Assembly (NCBI GenBank): GCA_013399305.1
Contig: VXAI01000020.1
Location: 5,836,607-5,900,606, forward strand
Source of the DNA: Rostratula benghalensis
Taxonomy: Eukaryota > Chordata > Aves > Charadriiformes > Rostratulidae
Length of the DNA stretch: 64,000 nt
Direction: 5' to 3'
A program made the position numbers and the translations under genes. Under the pieces are notes generated by a model. It was not told where the DNA came from. It made no database searches and saw nothing but the letters and a program-made list of their open reading frames with translations. This document shows positions 1 through 12,400 of the stretch, one piece after another; within the stretch, counting starts at the first letter, position 1, and each line of letters starts with the position of its first letter.

Positions 1-486
1 TACTTGGGGCTATTTCAATAACACTGGAGATGTCAAAACTCTGAGATTTTTTTTAATTATTACTTTTAGTCTAGCTTTCACCAGGGGTGGAGGGAGAACT
101 GGGAGAGAAGTTGAACACAGAGCCTAGTAAAAAGATACATAGTGCGTTGGCTCTGTGGTCTGCAGGGGCAGTGCTGGCAGGGGATTTACAGGGTTCAGGG
201 TAGCAGATCTCTGCTGGAGCTAGGTCCTAGAAACCTGCCCACCGAGTGCCCTGCAGAAAGGCTGTCCCTTTTCCTTTGAACCCCAAATGGCAGCAGAGCT
301 ATGCTAGCAGTGGGAACCCTGGACATCCGTACTAGAGCTTAGTATTTCATGCTACAGAAATACACAGCTGTGTTTTAGAGAGTGATGCACCACTGAAAGC
401 AGCTAGCATGGTTGCCTCTTGCTTCATCTGCTGTCGCATGCTTGTTGACAACGGTAGGGTAAAAGTGGCTTAAAATAAACGTAGTC

Positions 487-528
487 TTATACCCCTGTTC
501 AGTGTTGTTATACCCCTGTTCAGTCTTG
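487..528. repeat. Tandem duplication, 21-bp unit, two copies
   Basis: Two adjacent copies of a 21-base unit beginning TTATACCCCTGTTCAGT (487-507 and 508-528), differing at one base. A small local duplication. Confidence 0.95.
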
Positions 529-1343
529 TCACCTTCCTGACAGGATGGCATGCTCAGGGATGGAGCAAGACTGGCTCCCTGCCTGGCAGCTTGGTGGCCC
601 TGTCCTGCAGGCTGTGCTCAGGCATCTCTGCCCACGGGTCCTGGGATGGTTAGTTGGGGTTAGTTGGGCAGCGGCTGTGCTGGTTCTTGTCCTTTCCCAG
701 GTGTGACACCACGTGCTTTCAAAATGCCTCCTTAGAAGGCCACTTTCAAAGGGCCTCACTCTCTGCAGGAATGGGGAGTTGGACTCTCGGGCCTTCAGGG
801 GCCCTGTCCAACTTGGGATATTCTGTGATTCTGACACGTGTATATACTAAGGTTAGAGTAAATGTTGCAATACATAAATTGGTGTCCATTTACATTTGGT
901 TTTGATGTCAAAGAGAAAAGTCGCTGCATGACAAGATCCTTGTTCTTTGTATCCTGTGGCACCACTGGCAGGTAGAAAAGGTGCACTGAAGTCCCCTCTT
1001 TAGTGAGTGCCAGACCTTTCCCATGGGAGTCCTCTGTGGGTTAACTCTGCATGCCTCAGACAAGCAGGCTTTATTAAGCGTATACTGCAGCCTCCTGTTA
1101 GGAAACAGCAGCTACGCGTTAGGAGAAATTTCCCCTTGTTTAATCCTCCTCTTTCCCCTTCTTCCCAGAGCTGGCCTCCCCTGAAAGCCGGGGATGCTGA
1201 GCGCCCATCTCCTGCTGAGTCACCGCCTGGCTGGGAGCTTGGAGGCTGCTCAGGCCCCCCGTCAGGAGGGTCTGGATAGTGTTACAAAATCGCCTTTGCC
1301 ATTACGTTATTCTTGGAGTAAAACAGCCTGTGACTTTAGCCTT

Positions 1344-1398
1344 NNNNNNNNNNNNNNNNNNNNNNNNNNNNNNNNNNNNNNNNNNNNNNNNNNNNNNN
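1344..1398. other. Assembly gap (55 N)
   Basis: A run of Ns; the true length is unknown. The sequence on both sides is GC-richer than the surrounding intron. Confidence 1.
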
Positions 1399-1987
1399 GG
1401 TGAAGGGGTGGCAGCAAAACCTCGGATAGGTCAAAACTAAATTCATTTAGTGACTTCATCTGACTCCAGCTAGTTGGAACTCATCCCTGCTGAAACTCCC
1501 AAGCCTGGCCACAGCCTTTTCTGGACTTAAAAGGCGGAAATGGCAGGAGTCCGGAGCGCCGGGCTGCCTGCCCTGCCCGAGCTGCTGCTGGGCTGCAGGG
1601 AGGCTGCTGTGCCTGGTGGGTTGTGCCTCTGCCTCAGGTCCTTGGTAGCATTGGTTTTTCTTAATCGGTGTTTCTGATCATTTTTGTCCCTTCCTCACTG
1701 GGGGCGGATGTTTCCCTGATGTAGGTGTTCAGGTATTCGGGTGTATCCAAATCGATTTGCCTGGGGGTTCACTTGCACTCGGGTGGGCAGTGGCTTTGGG
1801 GACAAGCTCTCCTTAGCTGTTGTCTGTGTTGTCCAGTAAATCTGTGTTTGCTAAAGGACTTGGGAATCTACCTTCTGAAAACATTGAAAACATGCCTATT
1901 CATCCATTATCTAGGAGGAGCAAAAAGGTAGGAGGTTCCTCTGGTTTTTGTAGAACCCAGGCCAGGAATCGTGGCTTGCAAAAACAT

Positions 1988-2005
1988 GATGCCTCTTGAG
2001 GCATC
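1988..2005. repeat. Palindrome, 8-bp arms with 2-base centre
   Basis: GATGCCTC-TT-GAGGCATC, a perfect inverted repeat in non-coding DNA. Confidence 0.9.
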
Positions 2006-5000
2006 CTTTCTCCACCTTAATGAGCGTACTCAGCACCGCTGTTACCGTGCTTTACAGCATGCTTTTAATCTCTTAGAAATCATTTAGCAATGAAATGCAT
2101 GTATGCTTAGTAATCTCTTATTTTCCATCAGAGGAAAAAAAATTAATAAAAGATGAATTAAAGCTCTCATGTTTGTCTTGGTGAATTGAGACTTTGTTTC
2201 ACAGAAGATTAGATGTCGGCTTGTTCATCAGCTTTTTCAAGGTTTTCTAGTTGCAGAATGGCCATCCTGTTCTGTTTTCTACACTGTAGGTGTTTCTAAT
2301 TGCTTGGGATTTGCTATATAACATAAGTCTGAGAATTATTTTTCTCTGAGTCAATCTAAAAAAAGATTTATTTTTTTTAACAATCCCCTTGTCTGTTGTG
2401 AAAGGTAGAGTAGTTGTCAGTGTCTATTGTGAAAAATTTACAGGTTGGATGTCTTCCTGCAGGGCATTGGAGCAGCAATTCAAGCTTAAGATCTTGGAGT
2501 TGAAAGCCTGGGTTGGGGGGAGGGTAATAACTGTAAGTAGAAATAGTTTATTTTTTTTAACATTGCAGCTTTGCCACACTTATGCTTCTCTCATTCATCC
2601 CACTTCAAAGGTTTTTTGTGGTTCTCCATTGATAAAACACCTTAATTTGTAGCAACATTCACTTTATACTAAAATTTGTGAGTCTTTCCCCGTGTTTACA
2701 AGAGTCTGTTTAGCATCAAGCACTGTTGTTGCAGTGATATAGATAGTATTTGCATATCCTTATCAATAATTTCAACAGTAGTTAAGATATCACGTAGTTG
2801 AGTGTTAATATTGTATTGTACTTTTGCACTTAAAGGTGAATGAACCCTGAAGGGAAAAAAAGTGTTAATATTGCTGTGGAGACATGCCCTTATGTATTAC
2901 ATTGCTTAGACAGTTTGTGTGGCAGCAGGAACAATGAAGGAATGAGAAGATAAAGAAAAAAATCTTACTTATGCTATACAGATGTGACTGGCAGATCAGA
3001 AAAATAAAATAATTCAAGCCAGTCAGTGAATGTGGCTTGTCCTTCCCAGGTGTCCTAAAATATTCTAAGCACTACATAATTTTCTTAAAATTTCTAACTG
3101 TTCTTTTGATTTTGGTGATCTACCCTAATATCATAACTGCTGAGTCAATAAGCTTAAAATTTTGTAAAATGTATGCAGTAGACAGTGTAATGCGTTGCTA
3201 GTTATTGGACCATCTCAGAGGGATTGGCTCAAACTGTGTATATTGTTGGAATACTTCTAATTGTGTTTTTCAGACCTGGGAAACTGAATGACTGGAAAAC
3301 AACCAGTTGGAGGGGTTTTTTTTGCCTCAGATAATACATTTTTTGGGGGTGGGGGGTTAATTTTTCTAAAGCTGTATGTACCACAAAACGGAATTACCAT
3401 CAGTCTTTAGGTATTCAAATCTGGGTCTAAACTAGTCCTTGAGACCCATCATAAACATTTATGCAAGTCAGAACATTCCAGTGTTGGCAGGCAGCCTCTA
3501 ATATAAAAGAACAATACTTGAAACATGCCTTAATCCAATCAAAGTAAATCTCTGGTACTTTCACTTGCATTTAAACACAGGGCTGTAATGAGGACAATAG
3601 AAAATGTGCTGTTTGCTGTGTTAAATCCTGCAACATTCAAGCAATCAAACTTACATGGATTGCCTCAGTCTTGTCTAGACTCTATAGCATGCTTCACAAA
3701 TAATTTTAGGTCTTTGAAGTCAGATCCGTGTTGTGAAGCTAAAATGGCATTCAGAAGTGAATGAGATACATAGATAATAAACATTTTTTGACTTTTCAGG
3801 GCCATTTAGTAACATGAGAACAGAGCATTAGAGATTTGACACTCAGCATTTGAAAAGATGTGAGTTTCTCCCAATATTGCAACCAGAGGATTCTTTTCTC
3901 CTTTTCTTCTGCTTTCCGTGGCAATACCTCATTGTGATTAATCTCAAACTGTTTGAGGTTCTGACTAGATCGAGCCTTTATACTGCTTGCTGCAAATACT
4001 GTTTGAGTTGGAGTCCTCTGATGTGGCTGTTGAATTTGCTGTGGGAATACAGCATATGTCAAAAGGGAGAGTGAGAGCAGTGGTGGCAGAACTAGGCTGG
4101 GGCTTTTTCTGCTCTTTTTATGTCCTCAGGACTCCTTTTGGTAAAGGCAGCTTTGGGCATAACTGGCCTGTAATGGTTATGGTTAAGGCTTGGTGCAGTG
4201 AATGCTAAAGCAGCAGGCAAGGTCCAGCTGCAAACCACCTGCCATTTCAGGATGACAGGAATTTTCCTTGTACAGGGATACAGCCACTGAGGCTGGCAGG
4301 GCTCTTCCTTCAGGGTTTTTTGTTTTGCTGTAGCTGTCGTCTGGAAATCCTTTCTAACAGGAGATGCAGCCACCTCTCTTAGCCTTTCTGCTGTGTTTTC
4401 CACTTCAGTAATTTTCTGTGGAATATCTATTGTTTTACTGGCAGTATCTACCCTGATGCTATCAGGTGCCAGCTTCTAGAAGGCTCTTCTTTGTATTGTC
4501 ACATAAGCTTTCTGCTGCACTTGAAAACTTAACATCATACCCCTGCCTAATTGTACAGAACGTGAAGGCCTTGCAGGTTCAGAGGTGGTGGTGTGTGTGA
4601 TGAGCTTTTACCCTGCAGAGAGATTCATTGCTGTAATCCCTCCTGCTCTGCCATTATTCCTGGTTTGGCGTTAATACAACTTCTGTCAACAACTGTTAGC
4701 TTCTCCCCGGAAAAATAAATATGCCTCTTGCAAAACTGTCCTTAAACACAGCTGGATAACACCTTGTAACAGCTGCAGTTATCTATAGCTAGAGCAGTGG
4801 AAAACACCTAATAGCTGAATGCTCAATGCTGCATGTAATGCCTTAGAAAATTAGTACTCCTTTGGGTGTAATGTTTACCACTGGATGTGCGGAGCAAGTA
4901 TGTTTCTGATTGGGGAAGCTGTTTAAGCACCTAAGGAATCTTCTGAACTCAGGTCTGTGGCGTTTAGCCCTGCATGTGTGAAGCATTTTTCTGGAACAGC

Positions 5001-5959
5001 CTGGGCTAATACATGAAGACTCTCCCATGGCTTGTTTGTATCTACTGGGGACTTGATTTTAACTTTCTTATAAGTAAAACAAAGCCAAAGCCTTTGTGGT
5101 TCAGCAGTGTTGTCATAGCCAGAGGTTTTTAACCTTCACTTGTGTGTTCTAAAGTGGGGGATGTGATGTGTTATCTTCAGTCTGCTTTTAGTTGCTGCTG
5201 TAGAATTGCCAGGCATCTCCATGGAAGGCAGAATCTTAAAGATCTCAGTGAGGGTAGATGCTGATCTTCAAGCTTGTATAAGCCTCATCGCAGCCTTATG
5301 CTTGAGAGCCTTCAGCCTAAACAAGGGAAAGCCTAACAAGCTGAAAATGTAAATAATGTTATTGGAAAGAAGTAGTATATTAGAACATACAAATAAGTTG
5401 TTGGCTCTTCACAGAGAACAGCCTGAGTTCCCACCTGTCCAGCTGTTTTCTTGTGTTGCTTTACAGATGTTTATTAATATGTGTTTGGAACCTGGATCAC
5501 ATTTTTCAGAGCAGTTCAGTACATGGGTAAGAGGGTCCTGGAGAAAACCTGGGCCCAGGTGTGGATGTCAAGCAGCAGGGTTCTTGGCTGTCACTGAGCA
5601 TGGCAGGTCCCCCACCTATGCCTGGCTGTTCTTTTTACTTTACTTTGTTGGTTTGGGGTTGGGTATTTTTGGTGTTTTTTTTTTTTTTCAAAGTTTGCCT
5701 GTGTGGCAAACAGGAAATGTGTGTATCTGAGCACCAAATTAGAATGTGCTTGCTGTAAAGGAAATCCTTCCCAGCTGAGTTTATTTAAAACATAACCATT
5801 AGGAGGGTAGTGGACACAAGAAGCAAAAAAATGGTGAACTCTTTCAAGGCACCCACAGCCATGGTGAACTCTTCTGGGAGAAGAGGCCATGGAAGGTTTG
5901 GATGTATGTTAACAAGTCACTGGGAATAAATGGCAATGGCCACTTGGTTGTTGATTTTA

Positions 5960-5980
5960 TTTTTTTTTAAAAAAAAAAAA
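5960..5980. repeat. T9A12 tract
   Basis: Nine T followed directly by twelve A, self-complementary. Confidence 0.9.
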
Positions 5981-7830
5981 CAAAACAGAAGTTCATTTTG
6001 CACAAATTTGTTTAGAAGTGAATTGATACACTGTCACGATTATCTGTGTGTATGAATGTGAAGCTGTTGTCTCTAACAAATAGCCTGAACTCTCATTTGA
6101 CCCTTAGATCATAATTCACATGCAGACACAAGGTTAGTTATATTACAGATATCCACCAGGGTGTCGTTGTAAAACTCAAGGTTATTCATTTACTCACTGT
6201 TTCCTGAAGCAGTCTCCATCCCATGCACTGCAGCAGAGGAGGTTGGTTGCTCTCCTGTCACTCACAGAAGGATAAGTATTTGTCTTTGCAGTCACTTTTG
6301 GAAGAAGATGATGAGGGAATTTCTGCTTCCTTCCTGCCTGCGGGTTTTCTTGATCTGTCTAACAGAGCAGACTTGCTGCTTTCACTATTTGTAGTGGATG
6401 ATTTCGTTGTTTGTAGCTGATGGCTGTTCCAAGTTCTACCTGGCCGTGAGAGGACAATTAAAATTTGGCTGAGGTAGTGGCAATTGCAGACCAGAGTAGC
6501 TTTATTTCAAATGTTAGCATCCAAATATCTTTAGTTTCTTTAGAAGTGAGTGGTCTGTTCCATATTGGTCTCTTGGTTTAATATTAAACTCACTATTCAG
6601 AATCTGAATATTAAAGACACTATTAAGCTGTTACTTGAACTGGTCTTACAAATGGTGCTGAACTTGTTCAATAGGGGCAGTGGGTAGTATCTTTCTGTTA
6701 GTTTCTTGTCTATGTAAAAAGGCTAGGAATAATATAAAAGCTATGCTAACAGTGACAGTTTAAACTTCAGGTGCCATTAATAACAAAGGTGCTGTTTGCC
6801 TTTGTGAGGTGCTTAGTCCCTTCCATCCTGCTGTTGAAGATAAGCTCTCATGGTTAGCCATTATGGTGTGGTTTCAAGAGTAAAAGGACACTCCCTGTTT
6901 CTACAACTTTGTTCCTAGTGCTCAGTTGAATCCAAGAACTAAGTGTGTGCCAAGAGAACGACCTTTGCTGATTGCTACAGTGAATACAGTGCTATGTTCC
7001 TGCAATTAGCTGTGCTGTCTGGGAGCCTGCAGGAAGAACTGAGCAGACTGAAGAGAGGCTGATTTCTTCCATAAGTTGGAGGTGTCTTGTACAGAAGTGG
7101 GTAGAGGGGCAGTCTGGTTTGTATTCATATTTGCTGGCAATAGCTGTCTGACTAGCAGAGCATGGTGGTTTTTTTTTTAAGCCTACTTTTTCTTACTCGT
7201 CTGTCATTGTTCTTACATATATATGTAATGGGCAAACTTCTAAATTTTTTATTTTAGATCTTAATATCAGTAGATGGGGACAATTGGAACAATATTCTGA
7301 GTTTGTGAATATTGTTGTGTAGAAGGTGAAGTATATTATGAACTTTGTCTAAATACATTCCTGCTGTACATATGTTACTGTGCCAAGTTTCATGCTGGTG
7401 GGTTTTTTTAAAACTTGTTACCTGGATTGCTCCAGCACACCTGAAAAATAGATGGAGTTAACCTCAGAACCTGCAGTGATCTCTGCAGAATTGTTTATCA
7501 AGCTCCAGACAGTCAACATCTTTGCAATTTCTCAATGGAAATAGCCCACACAGATCCCACAGAGGAGGAGATTCTCCTCTCTTTCACTGTGGGAGAAAGT
7601 TGAGGCCCAAGGCTGAGGTGGCAGGACTGTCACCAAAGCTAGCCAGTGAAGTGTTGGCTACGTGGTGTCACTAGGGACAGAAGGTGTGCAGTCCCTGCCA
7701 AACCCTATGAGTAATAGCGCAGGTTTGACTGATCATTTCTGAGACACCTTGTAGTCAGTCTTGGGAACATTACTACTCTTAATGAATGAATTTGACTCTG
7801 CTCTTTGAAACTATTGATGAGATAAGCTTG

Positions 7831-8010
7831 TAGAAGCATAGAATGGTTAGAGTTGGAAGGGACCTTAAAGATCATTGAGTTCCAATCCCCCTGCTGTGGG
7901 CAGGGACACCTCCCACTAGAGCAGGTTGCTCAAAGCCCCATCCAGCCTGGTCTTGAACACTTCCAGGAATGGGACATCCACAATTACTGCAGTGGATATG
8001 CAGGTCTTTT
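7831..8010 (-). mobile_element. CR1 LINE 3' fragment, reverse orientation
   Basis: Starts with the reverse complement of the CR1 3' end (CATAGAATGGTTAGAG, then TTGGAAGGGACCTTAAAGAT) and continues with the typical GGCAGGGACACCTCCCACTA and GAGCAGGTTGCTCAAAGCCC blocks. A 5'-truncated avian LINE copy; the right edge is approximate. Confidence 0.93.
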
Positions 8011-8820
8011 CTCTTGGCAATGTCTCACAACAGAAAGATGTGACTAATGTAGAACAACAGAGTAAAATCAAGCTGTGTGCTCATCCAATCTATGTACATG
8101 GGGACTATGTATGTGATAAAAGCTACTATGAATTATTAGGCCAACTTGCAGGAAAGGACCTTGGCTACCCAGAAGGACCTATTTAAGATGATGCGGCTAT
8201 GAAAATTTTCAGCACAGAGTGCCATTTTCCAAGGTCTTGGTGAAATGTTATTTGAACACTGTCTGAAACTGGCTGTGTTTGAGGACTGCTGGTGTGACCA
8301 GTAAGTGAAGGTCTGACTCCGTGAGAGACTCAGAGGATCGATTTGTTTAATCTAGCCTACCTGGGCACTAGGACAAACTCTTAAGTGCTGTCCCTAATGC
8401 ATTATGAAATCAGCTCTGGGGAAGAAAAAGCCATTAGAGCTGGAAGATGATGTTGGCAGAAGAACAAATAGGTTTAAGTTGAGAGGAAGTGTTCTGAATT
8501 ATTTGGAGAAATTGGGCTCTGCAGCAGCTTTCCAACCAGACAGTTGAGAGTGTAAGTCTCAGTCATTTTCAGCATAGATCTTGGTAATTTGATAAAATAG
8601 ATTATTTGGTATTTACTCTGTGACTGTTTTAATAACCTGAAATAATCCAAAAGGTCCATATCCCAGTAAGAAATCAGTATTTAGTAAGAACAGCTACATC
8701 TCCTAGGTGTTATCTGAAAAGTAAATGAGGATTTAGGCAGTCTGATCATCCTGCAGTGGCAAAAAACTGATGGATAGTTGTCAGATCTCTATTTTTGTAG
8801 CACCATGTGACAAAATCCCA

Positions 8821-8980
8821 GGTCTGCCCAGAGAGGTGGTGGAGTCTCCTTCTCTGGAGATATTAAAAACAAGTCTGGGTGCATTCCTGTCCAACCTGCT
8901 CTAGGTGATCTTGCTTTGGCAGGGGGGGCTAGACAATCTCAAAAGGTCCCTTCCAGCCCCTACTACGCAGTGATTCTGTG
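8821..8980 (+). mobile_element. CR1 LINE 3' fragment, forward
   Basis: CTGCCCAGAGAGGTGGTGGA, then GTCTCCTTCTCTGGAGAT, through to CTCAAAAGGTCCCTTCCAG and TGATTCTGTG. This is the 3' tail of an avian CR1 in forward orientation, strongly 5'-truncated and diverged. Confidence 0.92.
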
Positions 8981-9300
8981 TCTCTCTAATCCTGTCTGTG
9001 TATCTTTAGGCTATACTTGATTCTTTTCCCTTGCCGTGTTAGCATTAAGCAGAATGCTGTAGATTTGTATGTTCAAGTTCACAATGACAGCCAGAGAAAT
9101 ATGTTCATAAATTACAAGCAGACATTGAGGAGGTCATATATCATCAAAGCATGAAAATTAAGCCTCCTTTCTCAATAAATAAGAGATGTTTGTGCAGTGA
9201 TGCAGCTTTTCCTTTTTTTTTTTTGAAGAATTGTAAATTCATTGTATCCAGAAAACAATCACCAAGATGTCAAAACCACTTTTTGTCCTTTCTTTCCTAG

Positions 9301-9428
9301 CTGGGGAATGGCGGTCAACGTGTACTCTACCTCTATAACCCAAGAGACTATGAGCAGACATGACATCATCGCATGGGTTAATGATATATTAGCTTTAAAC
9401 TACACAAAAGTCGAACAACTCTGTTCAG
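9301..9428 (+). CDS. MAPRE2: MAPRE2 exon: start of the calponin-homology domain
   Basis: The acceptor follows a pyrimidine-rich tract ending tttcctag at 9300; the donor is CAG|GTAAGA after 9428. The exon encodes (S)[21 protein letters not shown] and on to EQLCS, the first helices of the CH domain. Base 9301 completes a codon begun in an upstream exon, as in the long EB2 isoform, where residues SWG precede this Met. The ATG at 9308 has G at -3 and G at +4, a strong Kozak context, so it can also be the start of the short isoform. It ends in phase 1. Confidence 0.96.
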
Positions 9429-12400
9429 GTAAGAAAGCACGGTATGGTTTACAAATGTTTATTTTAAAACCACTTTAAAAGTCTGATTTGTTGAAAATAG
9501 ATAACTTTGACATAAACCAGCTACTCTGAGAATAGAGACTAATATACGCGCACAGGAAGCGTTTTTGCATTCGTGTTAATCATGGGAAGATAAGGTGCCT
9601 TGAGAAAGCCTAACAAATGCAGAGGTGAATAGGACAAATGTAGCAGAAGATAGACAGAAGTAATAAAAAGGTTGACTAAGCAAGAAAATAATACAGGGAT
9701 AAGCTTTCTTTTTTTTAAAGCTATCCGGGTGGTATCTTTTCAAATGGAGACTGGACACAGCTGAAAAAGACAAATAGAACCTGCAACAAAATTCTCCAGC
9801 ACCTTTTCCTTCCTGGTAAAGAGTCCTCAAATCCCTGCTGGTGTTTGCAGGAAAAGAATACAAGTGTGGCTGTGAAGAAGAATACAGATTTGAGGAAGTG
9901 CTGGGAGAGCTTTAGACGTTTGTCAAGAAAATCTGCCTGTTTCTCTTTAAATGTAACTGAACTTGTGTTGTAAGTAGATTTGGTAACGAGCCCTGAAAAA
10001 AAGGGGTAACGGTTTGAATACTTCAGACATTTTGGTTAATCAGAATGGCAACTACAAGATATGTGTTAAATAACAGGGTCTGTAACTAGATGATGACTAG
10101 AAATGACATGAAGGCTGATGTTTCACTGAGAATGAAGATGCCCCTGGGGAGTGATTCTTTCTGATTTCCTACTGTGATTTTTAAATTTGGAGATGTTTGT
10201 GTTGGATGAGATCTAACTTAGATTGCTACTTCCAGACAACTGACATGCTGGGAATATCTTACTTATGAAGACTATGATCTGAGTACATAGAACTTGAGAC
10301 CACATTACCGCATTTCAGCTATTTACTGGTCCAGCTGAAATGCATAAATGGGGCCTTATATGCATATATTTGAATTTACCTACCATCTTGGGTAAGTTTT
10401 CTGTCTTGGATGTTGCCTGAAAGATATAGGAAATCCTTCCAGGGTGATAGACTCATAGCCTACTCTTTAAAATTAAAAAAAAAAAAACCCAAAAACCCAA
10501 ACACCACAAATCTCAGCTGCAGCAGCAGGCTTGCATGCTTTCAGGCTTGCACAATGACTATAAAATTGAATTTGAATAAGTGCAGGTTAAAGTGCAAGTA
10601 AGTAACTAATGTGACTATATATAAATAAATAGCTACAGACATAGAACATGGGAAATTACATTTTTAACAGTTATTAAACTTGAAATTGAAATGTTGTATT
10701 TAGCTGCTGTAAGATTTACATGTCCGGAAGTTAGCCAGAGTGTTTTGGTGAATCAAGAACATGATCATGTGAGGATGTGTGAGCACATGGGTGTAAATAT
10801 GGGTGTAGCTATCTATAGATATACACACACATGCACACACACTTAGGAGATAGAAAGATAGGAGAAAATGGACATTTTCATTCCAAAGTACCCCATGTTG
10901 GCCATTGTTTGAAACAGGAAGCATACTAGACAAGTTATTGACTTGTTCCTGCATATAGCTATTTATAGGCTCATAAATAGTTGAAAGGAAGCTTTTGAAG
11001 TGAATACTCCAAGTTAAATGTGTGTGGGCTTACAAAACAAGACAAAGACAAAAAGAAAAAAACCCACCACAAACCACCCCTCAAACCCTTTCCCAAAATA
11101 GAGGATATAGGTGATCTAAGAAAATTTTGTTTATGCAGAATACAGGGAGGTAAAGATACTTAAGAAGATCAGACTGAGAGACATCAGCTGGGTTGGGGCT
11201 GGCAGGAGAAAAGCATGGAAATTGTCACAACACACTGTCCCATTTCATTAGACAGCTTTTTATATGACTTTTTCTGTGACCTCCAGTGTGGATTTTGGGA
11301 CACACCACAAGGGAGAAACTGAAAAAGGGTCGTCTCATTAGAGCTTTTACCCCATACCATATAAAATTAAATTCTTTCTTCCTTGAGAACTTTCCGGATT
11401 GTATTGGTTGTTAGTGTTACCTGATGCTTTTTCACTTGTACCTTAATGGATCAAAGGTGTAAACGTGAATATCCCCGTTTGGTTTGATAGTTGAGCTTGA
11501 TACTACACTCTTACTTGTGCATTGATGTTCATTACAATCCCAGGAGTTTTAATAGTTCCTTACCTGAAGAAGCATCCCTAGTGCAGTTCTTCCTGTGGTC
11601 CAGAGGACTTTACTCTCTGAACTGATTAATCTAAACTCTGAGATTATTGCAGACGATAGAGCAGAGTGGTCTTACAGGGCAGGTCCTTTCCATTTGAAAC
11701 TGGACAATCTGTTTCTCATGTGCAAGACATGTACACGTAGGGATTGAAGACAGATGGACAAAAAGCTTTGGGGATCTTTCTGTATTTAATACAGCTTACT
11801 CTGCAAACTCCAATTAATTTATTTAATGTACATGTTGTTTATTTAGTGTAGTTTACAGTATGGAAACTAGGGGAACAGTAGCACAAATGACCAGCAAGCG
11901 GGATCGTAGTTTAAGAACAGCTGATTGGAGTCGTTCATGCTGGTGTTCCTTTGGCTGGTGTTCCTTGAAGCGTTGGCAGCTTTGTACAGCTTAATATTAG
12001 TTTCCAAAAATATAAGCATTTCTTCAGGACTTCAAAGAGAAAAAATGTGGGGAAACTCTTTACAACTACGAAGCATTTTGCAGCATTAACAGGGAGCAGC
12101 AGAGCCAGGGTAATAGAATTTTTATAACCTACTTTAAAATTGCATGGACGTTTTCTTTTTTTATTTTTCCTTTACAGCATTAAGATTTGTCATGCTGTTA
12201 TGACTCTTCAGTTCTTGTTCATTTTTGTTAATAAGAAGCAATTGAGAGGCTGTGGAGGGAAGGGGGAGGATGCTAAGTCTAAATGAAAAGCTTGAAGGCT
12301 TTACTTTTAGGAGGCATGAACTGTGTAGACATGGCTGGTGTTGAGCACCTAGCTGTGAGACTTCATGGGTGCCTGTGTTTTGCAGCCAACCTAGCAATAA

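Larger units (their letters stand above)
1..9300. other. MAPRE2 intron 1 or 5' flank; no coding exon seen
   Basis: No exon or gene recognised. The exon at 9301 starts mid-codon, so for the long isoform this is intron. Contents: a 21-bp tandem repeat near 490-528, GC-richer patches at about 1180-1290 and 1540-1630 flanking an assembly gap, a palindrome at 1988-2005, a T9A12 tract at 5960-5980, and CR1 fragments at 7831-8010 and 8821-8980. Short ORFs here show no protein-like features. Confidence 0.7.

Noticed and set aside
1007..1279. Pro/Ser-rich 90-codon frame as an alternative MAPRE2 first exon
   Set aside because: It does not splice in frame to 9301 by any evident donor and has no similarity to the EB2 N-terminus.
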